A stretch of DNA of 50,887 nucleotides, taken from Nitrosomonas sp. (lineage in GTDB: Bacteria; Pseudomonadota; Gammaproteobacteria; Burkholderiales; Nitrosomonadaceae). A program made the position numbers and the translations under genes. Numbering within the stretch: the stretch's first letter is position 1; each line of letters begins with the position of its first letter. Location: positions 1 to 50,887 of the forward strand of contig JAJFJJ010000081.1 in the NCBI GenBank assembly GCA_021774195.1, in the 5' to 3' direction. The notes beneath the pieces are model-generated. The model did not search any database. It saw nothing but the letters and a program-made list of their open reading frames with translations, and was not told where the DNA came from. Shown here piece after piece: positions 26,373-35,530 of this stretch.

Positions 26373-28610
26373 ATGCATGCTAAACAGTTATTGCTTGGTC
26401 TCATCATCGGCTTGTTTGGCGTCTTCGTGAACCTGACACCATTAGGTCTGACGCTTGAAGAAAAATTCGGGCTCTATTGGCTATTTCATTCACGTGGAGC
26501 AGTCACAGCACCTGATGATGTTGTAGTGGTGGCAATTGACCAAACCTCGGCAACAGAGCTCGATTTACCCATTACTCCTCGATCATGGCCACGTGAATTA
26601 CACGCACGACTGATCAATAAACTAACCGCAGCTGGCGCCCAAGTCATTGTCTTTGATTTGTTGTTTGATACACCGGGCATCATCCCTGAAGACAATATCA
26701 AGCTGGCACATGCCATGCAAGAAGCAGGCAATGTTATCGTCGCTGAACGGTTAGTTTTTGAGGAGTCTAAAATTAATATAGATACGGGCGACTACCTGTA
26801 TGAACTGATCGAACAAGAAGGACCTTCTCAACTACTGCCTGAAATTGCAGAAGCCTCAGTAGCGCATACTTCATTCCCACTGCCCAAGGCAGCCAGAGTC
26901 GATCACTTCTGGACATTCAAAACAGGGGCTGGAGACTCGCCGACTATGCCGGTTGCCGCATTACAAACTTTTGCATTAGATGTTTATGATGAGTTTATTC
27001 GCTTATTACATCAGGCCAACCCAATTCATGCAGAAAAATTACCGGCTAATAATGACGCACTAGACGTTGAAGACCTTATCTTCACCCTGCGCAATATCTT
27101 TATTAGTGACCCTAAAATTGCACCATCGATGCATGCCTCACTCAGTCGCGACAATAACCTAGATGCAGCCAAGAAAAGAAAAATTATCGCGCTGCTGAAT
27201 TTATATACGGGTGACGACATGCGATATCTTAACCTCTATGGGCCACCACGCAGTATTGAGACAATTCCCTATCATCAAGTATTAAAACTGAATGACAGTC
27301 ATCAAACCAATCAAATTAACTTCAAAGATAAAGTTGTTTTTGTCGGCTTCTCCGCAGCGACGCAACCCGAACAAGATAAAGTTCGCGATGATTACCATAC
27401 GGTATTTTCTAACCCAGATGGCCTCTTCATCAGCGGCGTAGAAATTGCTGCCACAGCTTATGTCAATTTATTGCATAGCAAAACCATTCAACCTTTTTCT
27501 TTCACTGCAAGTTTGGGCCTTCTTTTTGTGTTCGGTTTTGTAATCAGCTTGATCTTTCTGCTGTTACCGAACCGGTTTTCCATTATTTTAGGTAGCCTAC
27601 TAACCATCGCCTATATTTCCGTTGTACTGTACCAATTCAAACAAACAGCAATCTGGTTACCGCTCATTGTACCAATGCTCCAGTTGCCACTTGCACTGTT
27701 CGGTGCTGTCTTGCTGCGATACCTTAATGCAAAAAAAGAACGTGAACAGCTTCGGGTCGCATTTGGCCGATTTATTCCGGAACGCGTAGTTAACGATATC
27801 GCCAAAAACTCTGGTGCAATTCTTACGAATAATCGACTGGTTTTCGGCATTTGCCTCGCAACCGATGCAGACATGTATACCTCTCTGGCAGAAAAAATGG
27901 ACCCAATGCGTTTAAGCGAGTTAATGAATGATTATTACAACGTACTGTTCGAACCTGTCCGGCGGAATGACGGTATCGTATCCGATGTTGTTGGCGACGC
28001 AATACTAGCCATCTGGGCCGCCCCTAAAAAAAACATAAACCTGAGACGGAAAGCCTGCCTGGCATGCCTTGAAATGACACAAGCCCTAACCGAATTTAAC
28101 GCCAGCGATAAGGAGCCAACATTACCAACACGAATTGGTTTACATGCCGGCGAAATGTTTTTAGGTGTCATCGGAGCAATTGACCACTGGGAATATCGCG
28201 CTGTAGGCGATATCGTCAACACAAGCAACCGTATTCAAGGTGCGAATAAATACTTAGGCACACGTTTGTTAGTATCCAGCGAGACTGTGGCCGACTTAGA
28301 AGAATTCCTAGTCAGACCATTGGGTGACTTCCTACTGGCAGGAAGATCATCCCCCGTGAGTCTAACGGAACTGATCACACAAAAATCATTAGCCAATGAT
28401 CAACAACAATGGCTATGTGAGAAATTCTCTTATGCCTTAGATGCCTACCAGGCACAAGAATGGCAACAAGCCATCAATCATTTCTCAGAAATCCGCAAAA
28501 TATTCCCCAATGATGGGCCCACACGATTCTTTCTTACATATTGCCAGCAATATATGCAAACACCACCAATCGATTTGTGGAATCCGGCAATTCGGCTGGA
28601 AAACAAATAG
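26373..28610 (+). CDS. CHASE2-domain class III adenylate/guanylate cyclase
   Basis: A 745-aa membrane receptor. An N-terminal anchor (about 5-24) is followed by a large extracytoplasmic CHASE2 sensor (about 30-360, VVVVAIDQTSATELD, KVVFVGFSAATQPEQD), three membrane helices (about 370-455) and a cytoplasmic class III cyclase domain (about 475-650). The two metal-binding aspartates are D498 (ATDADM) and D542 (VVGDAIL); AVGDIVNTSNRIQGA is the transition-state/base-binding region. The last 90 residues resemble a TPR pair (YQAQEWQQAINHF). It should make cAMP (or cGMP) in response to an unknown periplasmic signal. The FecR-barrel gene lies 278 bp downstream on the same strand. Confidence 0.88.
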   Translation: MHAKQLLLGLIIGLFGVFVNLTPLGLTLEEKFGLYWLFHSRGAVTAPDDVVVVAIDQTSATELDLPITPRSWPRELHARLINKLTAAGAQVIVFDLLFDTPGIIPEDNIKLAHAMQEAGNVIVAERLVFEESKINIDTGDYLYELIEQEGPSQLLPEIAEASVAHTSFPLPKAARVDHFWTFKTGAGDSPTMPVAALQTFALDVYDEFIRLLHQANPIHAEKLPANNDALDVEDLIFTLRNIFISDPKIAPSMHASLSRDNNLDAAKKRKIIALLNLYTGDDMRYLNLYGPPRSIETIPYHQVLKLNDSHQTNQINFKDKVVFVGFSAATQPEQDKVRDDYHTVFSNPDGLFISGVEIAATAYVNLLHSKTIQPFSFTASLGLLFVFGFVISLIFLLLPNRFSIILGSLLTIAYISVVLYQFKQTAIWLPLIVPMLQLPLALFGAVLLRYLNAKKEREQLRVAFGRFIPERVVNDIAKNSGAILTNNRLVFGICLATDADMYTSLAEKMDPMRLSELMNDYYNVLFEPVRRNDGIVSDVVGDAILAIWAAPKKNINLRRKACLACLEMTQALTEFNASDKEPTLPTRIGLHAGEMFLGVIGAIDHWEYRAVGDIVNTSNRIQGANKYLGTRLLVSSETVADLEEFLVRPLGDFLLAGRSSPVSLTELITQKSLANDQQQWLCEKFSYALDAYQAQEWQQAINHFSEIRKIFPNDGPTRFFLTYCQQYMQTPPIDLWNPAIRLENK

Positions 28611-28710
28611 CAGTAATACCCCAGCAACCGTTTCCCCAACTTAATAACAAAACATTCCAAAATTTGGCATTTGATTTGTGTTGTGAGAAACCTCACAGAT
28701 AATAATAACT

Positions 28711-28739
28711 TTGTAGTCTAGAGTTAAATACGTTATATT
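28711..28739 (+). promoter_or_regulatory. Candidate sigma-70 promoter of the FecR-barrel gene
   Basis: TTGTAG, 17-bp spacer, TATATT, giving a leader of about 150 nt before the ATG at 28889. A small GTGAG/CTCAC inverted repeat lies just upstream (about 28683-28696) and could be an operator. This suggests that the FecR gene is not simply read through from the cyclase gene. Confidence 0.45.
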
Positions 28740-28888
28740 TGATGTTAGTAGAAAGAAAATTACATCAATAAATTAAAAGGTTATTTACCGAAACAATCAG
28801 AACAAAAAACTTGGATATTGTGCATTTAACTCACTTAATGGGTTAAATAGCCGCAATCACACTCAACGGCGAGAGAAGTGAATCGAAA

Positions 28889-31800
28889 ATGAGGACTTGC
28901 TGGATACCGCATGCATTGAAAAACAATGCCTCAGCAACTGCTCTGTTGCTATTTTTTCTCATGCCTATTTTAGGGCAGTCAAATAACACTTATGCGTCAG
29001 AACGCTGTGAATCAACAGTCGCACAACTTGTCTCGGTCCAAGGTTCCGTTGAAACGCGTCACGTTAATGAAACCATCTGGCGGCCAGCAACAATGAATGG
29101 CACACTTTGTTCCGGCGATATGGTTCGCGTACGATCATATAGCCGCGCATCACTGCGCCTAAGCAACGAAAGCATGCTCAGGCTCGACCAGAGAACCACC
29201 ATCACATTTACTCAGCCGCCACCACAAGATCAAGAAACATCTCTACTCAACATGCTGAAAGGGGCGATCCATATCATCACTCGCACACCCAAACCGTTCA
29301 AAATCAGAACACCGTTTCTTAATGCAACAGTCGATGGCACCGAATTCTTTGTTGGTGTTGATGATAACAGCGCCAAGGTGGTCGTTTATGAAGGGCAAGT
29401 GACTGCCGCCAATGACCAAGGTAGCACTGTTCTGATTGATAATGAAGCGGCCGTTGCCAAAAGTAATCAAGCCCCGCAAAAAGAAATCATCATTCGGCCT
29501 ATTGACGCCGTTCAATGGGCGCTTTACTACCCACAAATCATTGAGAACCAATCAAATGCCAAGCTGCAAAGTGATGACAAAATCAGCACGCTAATCCACC
29601 AGGCTGTCGGCTTGTTAACGGTCGGGCAAGTCAATGAAGCCAAAATTATTCTTGAGCAAGTCAGCACACTTGAACCAAACAACAGTGACACCTTCGCACT
29701 ACAAGCCATCATTGCCGTAGTGCAGAACGAGAAAGAACACGCCTTAAACCAAGCCAACAAGGCCGTTGAACAAGACCCAATCTCCTCGGCTGCAAGAATT
29801 TCACTGTCATATGCCCAACAAGCTCATTTTGAAATTGAAGCGGCGTTGGCCAGTATTCAGGAAGCCGTATTGCTTGACCCCAACAATGCATTGATATGGG
29901 CCAGACTGTCCGAACTACAAATGTCAGTCGGCAATCTAGATCGCGCATTAAACACAGCCCAACAAGCGGTTCATTTAAATGCGAATCTTGCTAAAACACA
30001 AACGGTTTTAGGTTTTGCGCACTTATTACAAATTGATACCAAAACAGCGAAAACAATCTTCACTAAGGCCGTCCAGCTTGATCAATCAGATCCGATGCCA
30101 CGATTAGGCATGGGACTGGCACTAATCCGTGAAGGGGCACTTGAAGCGGGCCGCATTGAGCTAGAAATAGCCGCCAGCCTAGATCCGGCCAATTCGCTAA
30201 TCCGCAGTTATTTAGGCAAAGCCTATTTTGAGGAGAAACGCTACCCCCTGGCCGAAACACAATTTGACTTGGCTAAAGTACGCGACCCATTCGATCCCAC
30301 GCCGTGGTTTTACGATGCGATTCAGAAACAAACGCAAAACCGGCCGGTTGAAGCACTGCAAGACATCCAGAAATCAATTGAATTGAATGACAACCGTGCG
30401 GTATATCGCTCCAAACTGTTATTGGATCAAGACCAAGCTGGGCGCAGTTCGAGTTTGGCACGCATCTATGACAACCTGGGATTTGGGAAACGTGCATTAA
30501 TGGAAACGGCCAAGTCCTTAAGCCATGACCCGTCCAACCATTCCGCACATCGTTTCTTAGCCGACACTTATACTAATCTACCTAGGCACGAAGCCGCCCG
30601 CGTCAGTGAATTACTACAAGCCCAATTGATGCAACCGATTAACGTCAACCCGGTGCAACCCCATTTGGCCGTTGCAGACTTGAATATTATTACCAACACG
30701 GGGCCGTCAGCAGCGGGATTTAATGAATTCGCGCCGTTGATGGAACGAAATCGTTCACAACTGGTGGCGTCTGGATTTGGCGGTAATAACAGCACATTTG
30801 GCAATGAAGTCGTTTTCTCAAAACTTTACGAACGCACCTCCGTCAGTCTGGGACAATTTCATTACCAAACCGACGGGTTCCGCACCAACAATGACCAGAA
30901 CCACGATATCCTTAATGCGTTTATACAACATGCCTTAACCCCAAAGCTCAATATTCAAGCAGAAATACGCACTCGTAAGACGGATCAAGGTAATTTACTA
31001 CTGGATTTTAAAAGGGGTTTAGATGACGCCTTATCAAATCAAAATCGTATTCGGCGAAAAATAGATGATGATATCGCGCGAGTTGGCGCACGATACAACC
31101 TAACACCAAATCAAAACTTCATTATTTCAGCATTCTATGTTGAGAAAACCACCGAAAGAATCAATTTTTCTAATAACCTCAACAATGAAGAGATTATAAA
31201 AGATTCGGGTTTCCAAACTGAGTTGCAATATCAACTCCTTGGCAAATGGTTTAATTTAATCGCGGGTTCTAGTATTTATCATTTCGACACAGATACTAGT
31301 GAAAATACAAATACACGAAACATTAACCCAGTCACATGTTGCACAACATTCAACTCAAGTAGAAATAGTGCGAATGGCTATATCTATACAAACTTAATTT
31401 TCAATCCAGATCTTAATGCCACACTTGGCTTTAGTTATGATTCTTTCAGCAACACTGGGCATACGATTAATCGATTTAACCCAAAACTTGGACTTCAGTG
31501 GAATATCTTAAACAATGTTCGGTTACGTTTTGCCTGGACTGAAAACATCAAAGCACCTCTCGTTACCAAGCAAACCATCGAACCGACTCAGGTCGCTGGA
31601 TTTAACCAAATTTTCGATGATACCAACGGAACCAAATCGCGTCGCATTGGTATTGGGCTTGACGCTCAATATCAAAACAAGATATTCAGCGGTTTCGAAA
31701 TATCCAGCCGAGATTTAATCGCACCAATTTTCTTTGGCGAAGATAGTGTAATCACACAAAAGCGAGAAGAAAAGCTTTATCGTGCTTATCTTTATGGATT

Positions 31801-32209
31801 GTTACATAAAAACTGGACTGCAAAAAGCGAAGTACGATTTGAGCAATTCTCCCGTGCCGAAGCAACCCGAAACCGTGGAGAACCACACCAGATTGATACA
31901 TTAAGTGTTCCAACCGGAATCAGTTATTTCAACCCTCAAGGGATATTTGCCAATCTTACCGGCACATTTGTCCGTCAAGAAGTTGATCGACGGGGAACAC
32001 AAAATGAGGGCACCGAAAATTTTTTCCTGGTTGATGCTTCGCTGGGTTATCGATTCCCTAATCGAAGAGGCGTATTAAGTGTTGAAGCCAGAAATATTTT
32101 CGACCAATCTTTTTTATTCCGCAACATGAATTTCATAACCGCAGAACCTATTAATTCACGATTTGTTCCAACAAGAACAATTTTTGCAAGGCTGACTTTA
32201 AATTTTTAA
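28889..32209 (+). CDS. FecR domain - TPR - outer-membrane beta-barrel fusion protein
   Basis: An 1106-aa protein. A long signal peptide (hydrophobic about 17-31) precedes a periplasmic FecR domain (about 45-165: VSVQGSVETR, GDMVRVRSYSRASLRL, GAIHIITRTPKPFKIRTPF, VDGTEFFVG, VYEGQVTA). Then follow about eight to nine TPR repeats (about 230-560) and a C-terminal region of about 500 residues of alternating strands, ending in SRFVPTRTIFARLTLNF with terminal Phe, as in outer-membrane barrels. There is no TonB box or plug domain, so it is not a classical receptor. FecR domains normally regulate sigma factors from the inner membrane; here the domain is tied to an outer-membrane barrel, and no sigma factor gene is near. 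The lipoprotein gene starts 12 bp after its stop. Confidence 0.85.
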   Translation: MRTCWIPHALKNNASATALLLFFLMPILGQSNNTYASERCESTVAQLVSVQGSVETRHVNETIWRPATMNGTLCSGDMVRVRSYSRASLRLSNESMLRLDQRTTITFTQPPPQDQETSLLNMLKGAIHIITRTPKPFKIRTPFLNATVDGTEFFVGVDDNSAKVVVYEGQVTAANDQGSTVLIDNEAAVAKSNQAPQKEIIIRPIDAVQWALYYPQIIENQSNAKLQSDDKISTLIHQAVGLLTVGQVNEAKIILEQVSTLEPNNSDTFALQAIIAVVQNEKEHALNQANKAVEQDPISSAARISLSYAQQAHFEIEAALASIQEAVLLDPNNALIWARLSELQMSVGNLDRALNTAQQAVHLNANLAKTQTVLGFAHLLQIDTKTAKTIFTKAVQLDQSDPMPRLGMGLALIREGALEAGRIELEIAASLDPANSLIRSYLGKAYFEEKRYPLAETQFDLAKVRDPFDPTPWFYDAIQKQTQNRPVEALQDIQKSIELNDNRAVYRSKLLLDQDQAGRSSSLARIYDNLGFGKRALMETAKSLSHDPSNHSAHRFLADTYTNLPRHEAARVSELLQAQLMQPINVNPVQPHLAVADLNIITNTGPSAAGFNEFAPLMERNRSQLVASGFGGNNSTFGNEVVFSKLYERTSVSLGQFHYQTDGFRTNNDQNHDILNAFIQHALTPKLNIQAEIRTRKTDQGNLLLDFKRGLDDALSNQNRIRRKIDDDIARVGARYNLTPNQNFIISAFYVEKTTERINFSNNLNNEEIIKDSGFQTELQYQLLGKWFNLIAGSSIYHFDTDTSENTNTRNINPVTCCTTFNSSRNSANGYIYTNLIFNPDLNATLGFSYDSFSNTGHTINRFNPKLGLQWNILNNVRLRFAWTENIKAPLVTKQTIEPTQVAGFNQIFDDTNGTKSRRIGIGLDAQYQNKIFSGFEISSRDLIAPIFFGEDSVITQKREEKLYRAYLYGLLHKNWTAKSEVRFEQFSRAEATRNRGEPHQIDTLSVPTGISYFNPQGIFANLTGTFVRQEVDRRGTQNEGTENFFLVDASLGYRFPNRRGVLSVEARNIFDQSFLFRNMNFITAEPINSRFVPTRTIFARLTLNF

Positions 32210-32221
32210 AAGGGGAAAAAC

Positions 32222-33022
32222 ATGTTAAATACCAGAAAGTTAAAGATTTATATCATCATATTAATAGCATTTATCCTAGCAAGTTGTGCACAACATACTC
32301 CACACAAAGAATTATCTACCGGTCTTGCCAAAAAAGTCCAAGAAGTCGTTGGGAAGGATTTTGATTTTGGCAATCTGGTTATTATGGATGCCACAACAGG
32401 CAAATCGGTGTTCTTGAAACGCACAGAGAGAATGGAAGATGGTCGGTTACAGTATGTAACTAAACCTATTTCTGGCGCTATAACCGTAAAAAAACCTAAG
32501 GACGTGTCCTCTTATTCAGTATTTGGTGCAGAGATTATGCAAAACAATGATCCTGAGCTACCACAATGCAACGACATCGGGCATTCATTTTGTAACATTG
32601 TCACAATCAATAACGAAACAGTGCTCATCTGCAAAAAAACCGAAAGTCTTATTCAAGGAATTTTAGGAGCAGCCGGCGACACAATTGAAACAGTAATCAA
32701 AATTCCTGGAACAATTTTACAGCCAAAAGAACTTACTGACATACTTGTAAAGCTACCAAAAGAATTGACTGAGGAACTAACAGAATTGGGAGGCGGAACA
32801 ATTAATGATATCGGCTTCCTCATTGTTCAAAATCTTAAAGATGGCGATTTAAAACTGCTAAAGGATGACGACTATGAGAAAGTTGATTACGAAAGCATGC
32901 GTGATTGTATCAGCACATTAACCAATGTAAAAAGCACATCGTCAGTCGTTTATGAGGGCTCTTGTTGCTCCGCCTCATCAAGCAACGGTAATGAAAAAGT
33001 AACCTGTAACAGGCGATGCTAG
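32222..33022 (+). CDS. Cysteine-rich lipoprotein of unknown function
   Basis: A 266-aa protein with a hydrophobic leader and lipobox LASC (lipidated Cys22). The mature protein has eight further cysteines, four of them in the last 25 residues (SCCSASSS...TCNRRC), suggesting disulfides in the periplasm. No family is recognised. A GGGG/AAAAGG-type ribosome site lies before the ATG. It is 12 bp behind the FecR-barrel gene and closed by a terminator, so the two form one operon; it may be a barrel accessory or plug. Confidence 0.75.
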   Translation: MLNTRKLKIYIIILIAFILASCAQHTPHKELSTGLAKKVQEVVGKDFDFGNLVIMDATTGKSVFLKRTERMEDGRLQYVTKPISGAITVKKPKDVSSYSVFGAEIMQNNDPELPQCNDIGHSFCNIVTINNETVLICKKTESLIQGILGAAGDTIETVIKIPGTILQPKELTDILVKLPKELTEELTELGGGTINDIGFLIVQNLKDGDLKLLKDDDYEKVDYESMRDCISTLTNVKSTSSVVYEGSCCSASSSNGNEKVTCNRRC

Positions 33023-33041
33023 AAGTGTCTGCAATTTAAAC

Positions 33042-33071
33042 CATCATAGGCAACTTCTGTTGCCTATGATG
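33042..33071. terminator. Bidirectional terminator hairpin
   Basis: Perfect 13-bp stem CATCATAGGCAAC / GTTGCCTATGATG with a TTCT tetraloop, between the convergent lipoprotein and 252-aa protein genes. The U tract is only short (TTGTGTT). Confidence 0.75.
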
Positions 33072-33101
33072 TTGTGTTGCACCAAAATCACAAAAACTTG
33101 G

Positions 33102-33860
33102 TTAGATTGTTGCCAGACCCAAATAACTAAAATCAAGTGTTCCTACCAGTTCATTGCCAGACCATAACTCATTGATCACGTCAACCGCTTCATTACTCAC
33201 TAATTCGGCCAATTGCTCATCCGTCCAACTCACTGTTTCAGGTGTTTCACTTAGCGTTTGTTGAAGCAATGCCTGGAAATCTTCCGAATTACCATCATTC
33301 GGGAATGCGTTAATTTGATTTAATTCTGTTTCGTCAAGCGCCTTGAATATATTGATTAATGAACCATAAAACAAAGACTCCAAATTCTCACTCGTAGCAG
33401 CCACATCAGTCAGATGTCCCACACCCAATTCACTCGCATCATAGATACCGTCGTTAGGCTGCAAATTAGGAATAACAGACTCGAAAGAAAAGTCATATAT
33501 TTGAGTATCATCGACTAACGGTCTGACCGTATCTCTAAACGAATCATTAGAAAGAATACCCGTATTATTATTAAAACCGACTAACGTTTCCAAATCACCC
33601 AGGTCAAAATTGATCAACATGCTGGTGTAATCAAGTTTTTGAGGTTGCAAATTTGCCAACTCGAAATAATTGCTAATCACCGTTGTTGAGAAACCGGTAA
33701 TTTCACTCAGCATAGCATTCGTGACACCAAAATCAAAGGCTGCTGAATAAATCACATCGGGCTGATCAACATTATCCATAATAAAGTCATATGCTTGTTG
33801 TTCTGTAATTCCCAACTTAGCTAAATGTTCTGCTGCTGATATAAATTGCTTTGTTGACAT
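33102..33860 (-). CDS. Unknown acidic protein with an N-terminal helical motif
   Basis: A 252-aa acidic protein, no signal peptide. Residues about 17-70 (ITEQQAYDFIMDNVDQPDVIYSAA, FGVTNAMLSEITGFSTTVISNYF) look like a compact helical domain, which I have the impression recurs in large secreted or calcium-binding proteins of environmental bacteria; that recollection is uncertain. The rest is rich in Asp, Asn, Leu and Glu with no motif, ending in SYLGLATI. A very strong GGGAGAGAGG ribosome site supports the start. It is convergent with the lipoprotein gene. It might be a type I secretion substrate, which is not demonstrable here. Confidence 0.65.
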   Translation of the reverse strand: MSTKQFISAAEHLAKLGITEQQAYDFIMDNVDQPDVIYSAAFDFGVTNAMLSEITGFSTTVISNYFELANLQPQKLDYTSMLINFDLGDLETLVGFNNNTGILSNDSFRDTVRPLVDDTQIYDFSFESVIPNLQPNDGIYDASELGVGHLTDVAATSENLESLFYGSLINIFKALDETELNQINAFPNDGNSEDFQALLQQTLSETPETVSWTDEQLAELVSNEAVDVINELWSGNELVGTLDFSYLGLATI

Positions 33861-34103
33861 GCCCTCTCTCCCCTATAAATAATATGGAATCCGCTTAACA
33901 TATTCCCACTAATCTAACAGACAATCAAATCAGCCCAACAATATCAACCAGTCAAGCGCTGATTCTTAAATCCAATATTGCACGAGAAGCGGCAGAAACC
34001 CCTTTATACTTCTTTATAATTCAATTATCTAAAGAAAGGAATCTCCTGAAAAGAAGTGTACCCAAGTATTATTTGTTTTTCCAGGAGAAAAATCACTTCA
34101 AAT
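33861..34103. other. Intergenic stretch upstream of the 252-aa protein
   Basis: AT-rich sequence without ORFs that I can support. It should carry the promoter of the minus-strand 252-aa gene. Confidence 0.4.
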
Positions 34104-34134
34104 CACAAAAAAAAACTGCCACTAGTGCAGTTTT
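34104..34134 (-). terminator. Rho-independent terminator of the second PEP-CTERM gene
   Basis: Read on the minus strand: AAAACTGC, loop, GCAGTTTT followed by a further run of T. It starts about 26 bp behind the stop codon. Confidence 0.85.
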
Positions 34135-34159
34135 ATGAGGAAGGAGGGAATGTAATATT

Positions 34160-34765
34160 TTAGTTTTTAAGTGGTAGTTTTCTACGACGCGCAGTAAAAC
34201 AAATTAGACCTAATCCAATTAATAACATTGCGTAGGTTTCCGGCTCTGGAACGGCACTAATAAGATTTACACCAACCACAAAATCGTCATAATCTCCATC
34301 GCCTCTATAACTATCATTAAAGCCTAATAGAAAATCAAATGCGCCGTATTTGTTAGTTTGTCCATTCAAAATGGCAAAGCCAAATACTGGTTCTTGTGAT
34401 CGACCGTTTACAAATGTATGACCGCCACCGGCATTGTCAGAGAAACTAAAATCCACAAGCCCTGCGTCAACTTTCATGGAAATTGTATCGCCTACTTTAT
34501 TGGACTCTTGGAGTGAATCACCTGAACCTAAAGAAAAGCTATCCACATAACCACTTTCATTACCTAAGTATGTGGCAGAAAATTTGCCAGAAGAATTCGC
34601 ATGGAGTGAGCCCCAAACGCCGGTGCTATGCGCACCAGTCACACCACGTGGCTGACCGTTATAGCCGGAAAAATTAACAACACTAGCGTTCTTAATTTCA
34701 ATAGCACTAGCTTGTGTTTCACTTAAAACCACAATCAGAAATATTCCTAGCATAATATGTTTCAT
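34160..34765 (-). CDS. PEP-CTERM sorting-domain protein
   Basis: A 201-aa protein: signal peptide (MKHIMLGIFLIVVLSETQASA), a beta-rich body with GAFDFLLGFNDSYRGDGDYDDFVVGV (a DUF4114-like acidic patch that may bind Ca2+), then the C-terminal tail VPEPETYAMLLIG, hydrophobic segment and ARRRK. It is expected to be processed by an exosortase encoded elsewhere and displayed or shed. The tail is nearly identical to that of the 20074-20694 protein, though the bodies differ. AGGTGG lies upstream of the ATG. Confidence 0.9.
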   Translation of the reverse strand: MKHIMLGIFLIVVLSETQASAIEIKNASVVNFSGYNGQPRGVTGAHSTGVWGSLHANSSGKFSATYLGNESGYVDSFSLGSGDSLQESNKVGDTISMKVDAGLVDFSFSDNAGGGHTFVNGRSQEPVFGFAILNGQTNKYGAFDFLLGFNDSYRGDGDYDDFVVGVNLISAVPEPETYAMLLIGLGLICFTARRRKLPLKN

Positions 34766-35061
34766 TTGTAATCCACCTTTATATTAGTTGGAAGATACTC
34801 TTTAAATAAACAACATCACTTGTGGAGCATTCGAATCGTAATTATCAAAACAGCGAAACTTTATCGCGATGTAAGTATGATATTTATTTCCAACGGTGAT
34901 TACTATTGTACTTAAGTACGAGAAGATGCCAGGAAGGCGTGACGCATCAATCGAGTACTCCCCGTCTACTTGATATTGACGGAGTACTAGGTCATTCTAA
35001 ATGCGATAGTTTTAAAGAACCGGCAACTTTCATTGGCTAAATCAAGCTGCCACACATCAGC
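34766..35061. other. Intergenic stretch with short inverted repeats
   Basis: Holds GTACTTAAGTAC near 34910 and an interrupted stem AGTACTCC.CCGTC / GACGGAGTACT at 34954-34988, with an AGGAAGGCGTGACGC block between. It may be a decayed small element or regulatory/terminator sequence. No gene is seen. Confidence 0.4.
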
Positions 35062-35520
35062 TCACCCATCTGACGCTCTAGTCAAAGCAAAATTATAAAC
35101 CAGAAAAAAACCACTACGCTCAGTCAATGTAATGTTGACATTCACCAGCCCGGCATCAAAATTTGCAGTGCCTGAATAGTTAATACGTTTCTCGCCGAAT
35201 AATGAAAATGCACTGACAAGACGCGAAAATTCAAGTTCTTCGATGGAGCGAAAGCGGCCAAAGCTGCGATATTGATTGAGGAGTTGATCCAACTGTTCAT
35301 CCGTCACTGTTTGTTTGGCTTCGGGGGCTAAATGTATCAGCAGCGGTTGTTTCTGCCAGGTGGATATTTCTGATAGGATTTGTGCTACAGCAGGTTCTGC
35401 ATTATTACTGTAATAATTTTTTTCCCGACCAGTATGGAAATAGAGCATCACGAGCAAAGTGACTAATAGTGCGACAATGGCTCGTAAAGTTTGAACTTGT
35501 GTTGATTGAGCTTGCATCAT
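35062..35520 (-). CDS. Membrane-anchored protein of unknown function behind ruvB
   Basis: A 152-aa protein with one N-terminal membrane helix (about 11-28) and a periplasmic part of about 120 aa with a predicted alpha+beta pattern (LDQLLNQYRSFGRFRSIEELEFSRL, INYSGTANFDAGLVNVNITLTERSG). No family is recognised; the layout resembles small periplasmic sensor-like or DUF4845-type proteins. It begins 10 bp after the ruvB stop codon and is likely cotranscribed with it. Confidence 0.65.
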   Translation of the reverse strand: MMQAQSTQVQTLRAIVALLVTLLVMLYFHTGREKNYYSNNAEPAVAQILSEISTWQKQPLLIHLAPEAKQTVTDEQLDQLLNQYRSFGRFRSIEELEFSRLVSAFSLFGEKRINYSGTANFDAGLVNVNITLTERSGFFLVYNFALTRASDG

Positions 35521-35530
35521 TATGAATTAA

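Noticed and set aside
34900..34990. Short palindromes GTACTTAAGTAC and AGTACTCC...GGAGTACT as an origin or operator
   Set aside because: There is too little context, with no iterons, DnaA boxes or regulator gene near; listed only as intergenic structure.
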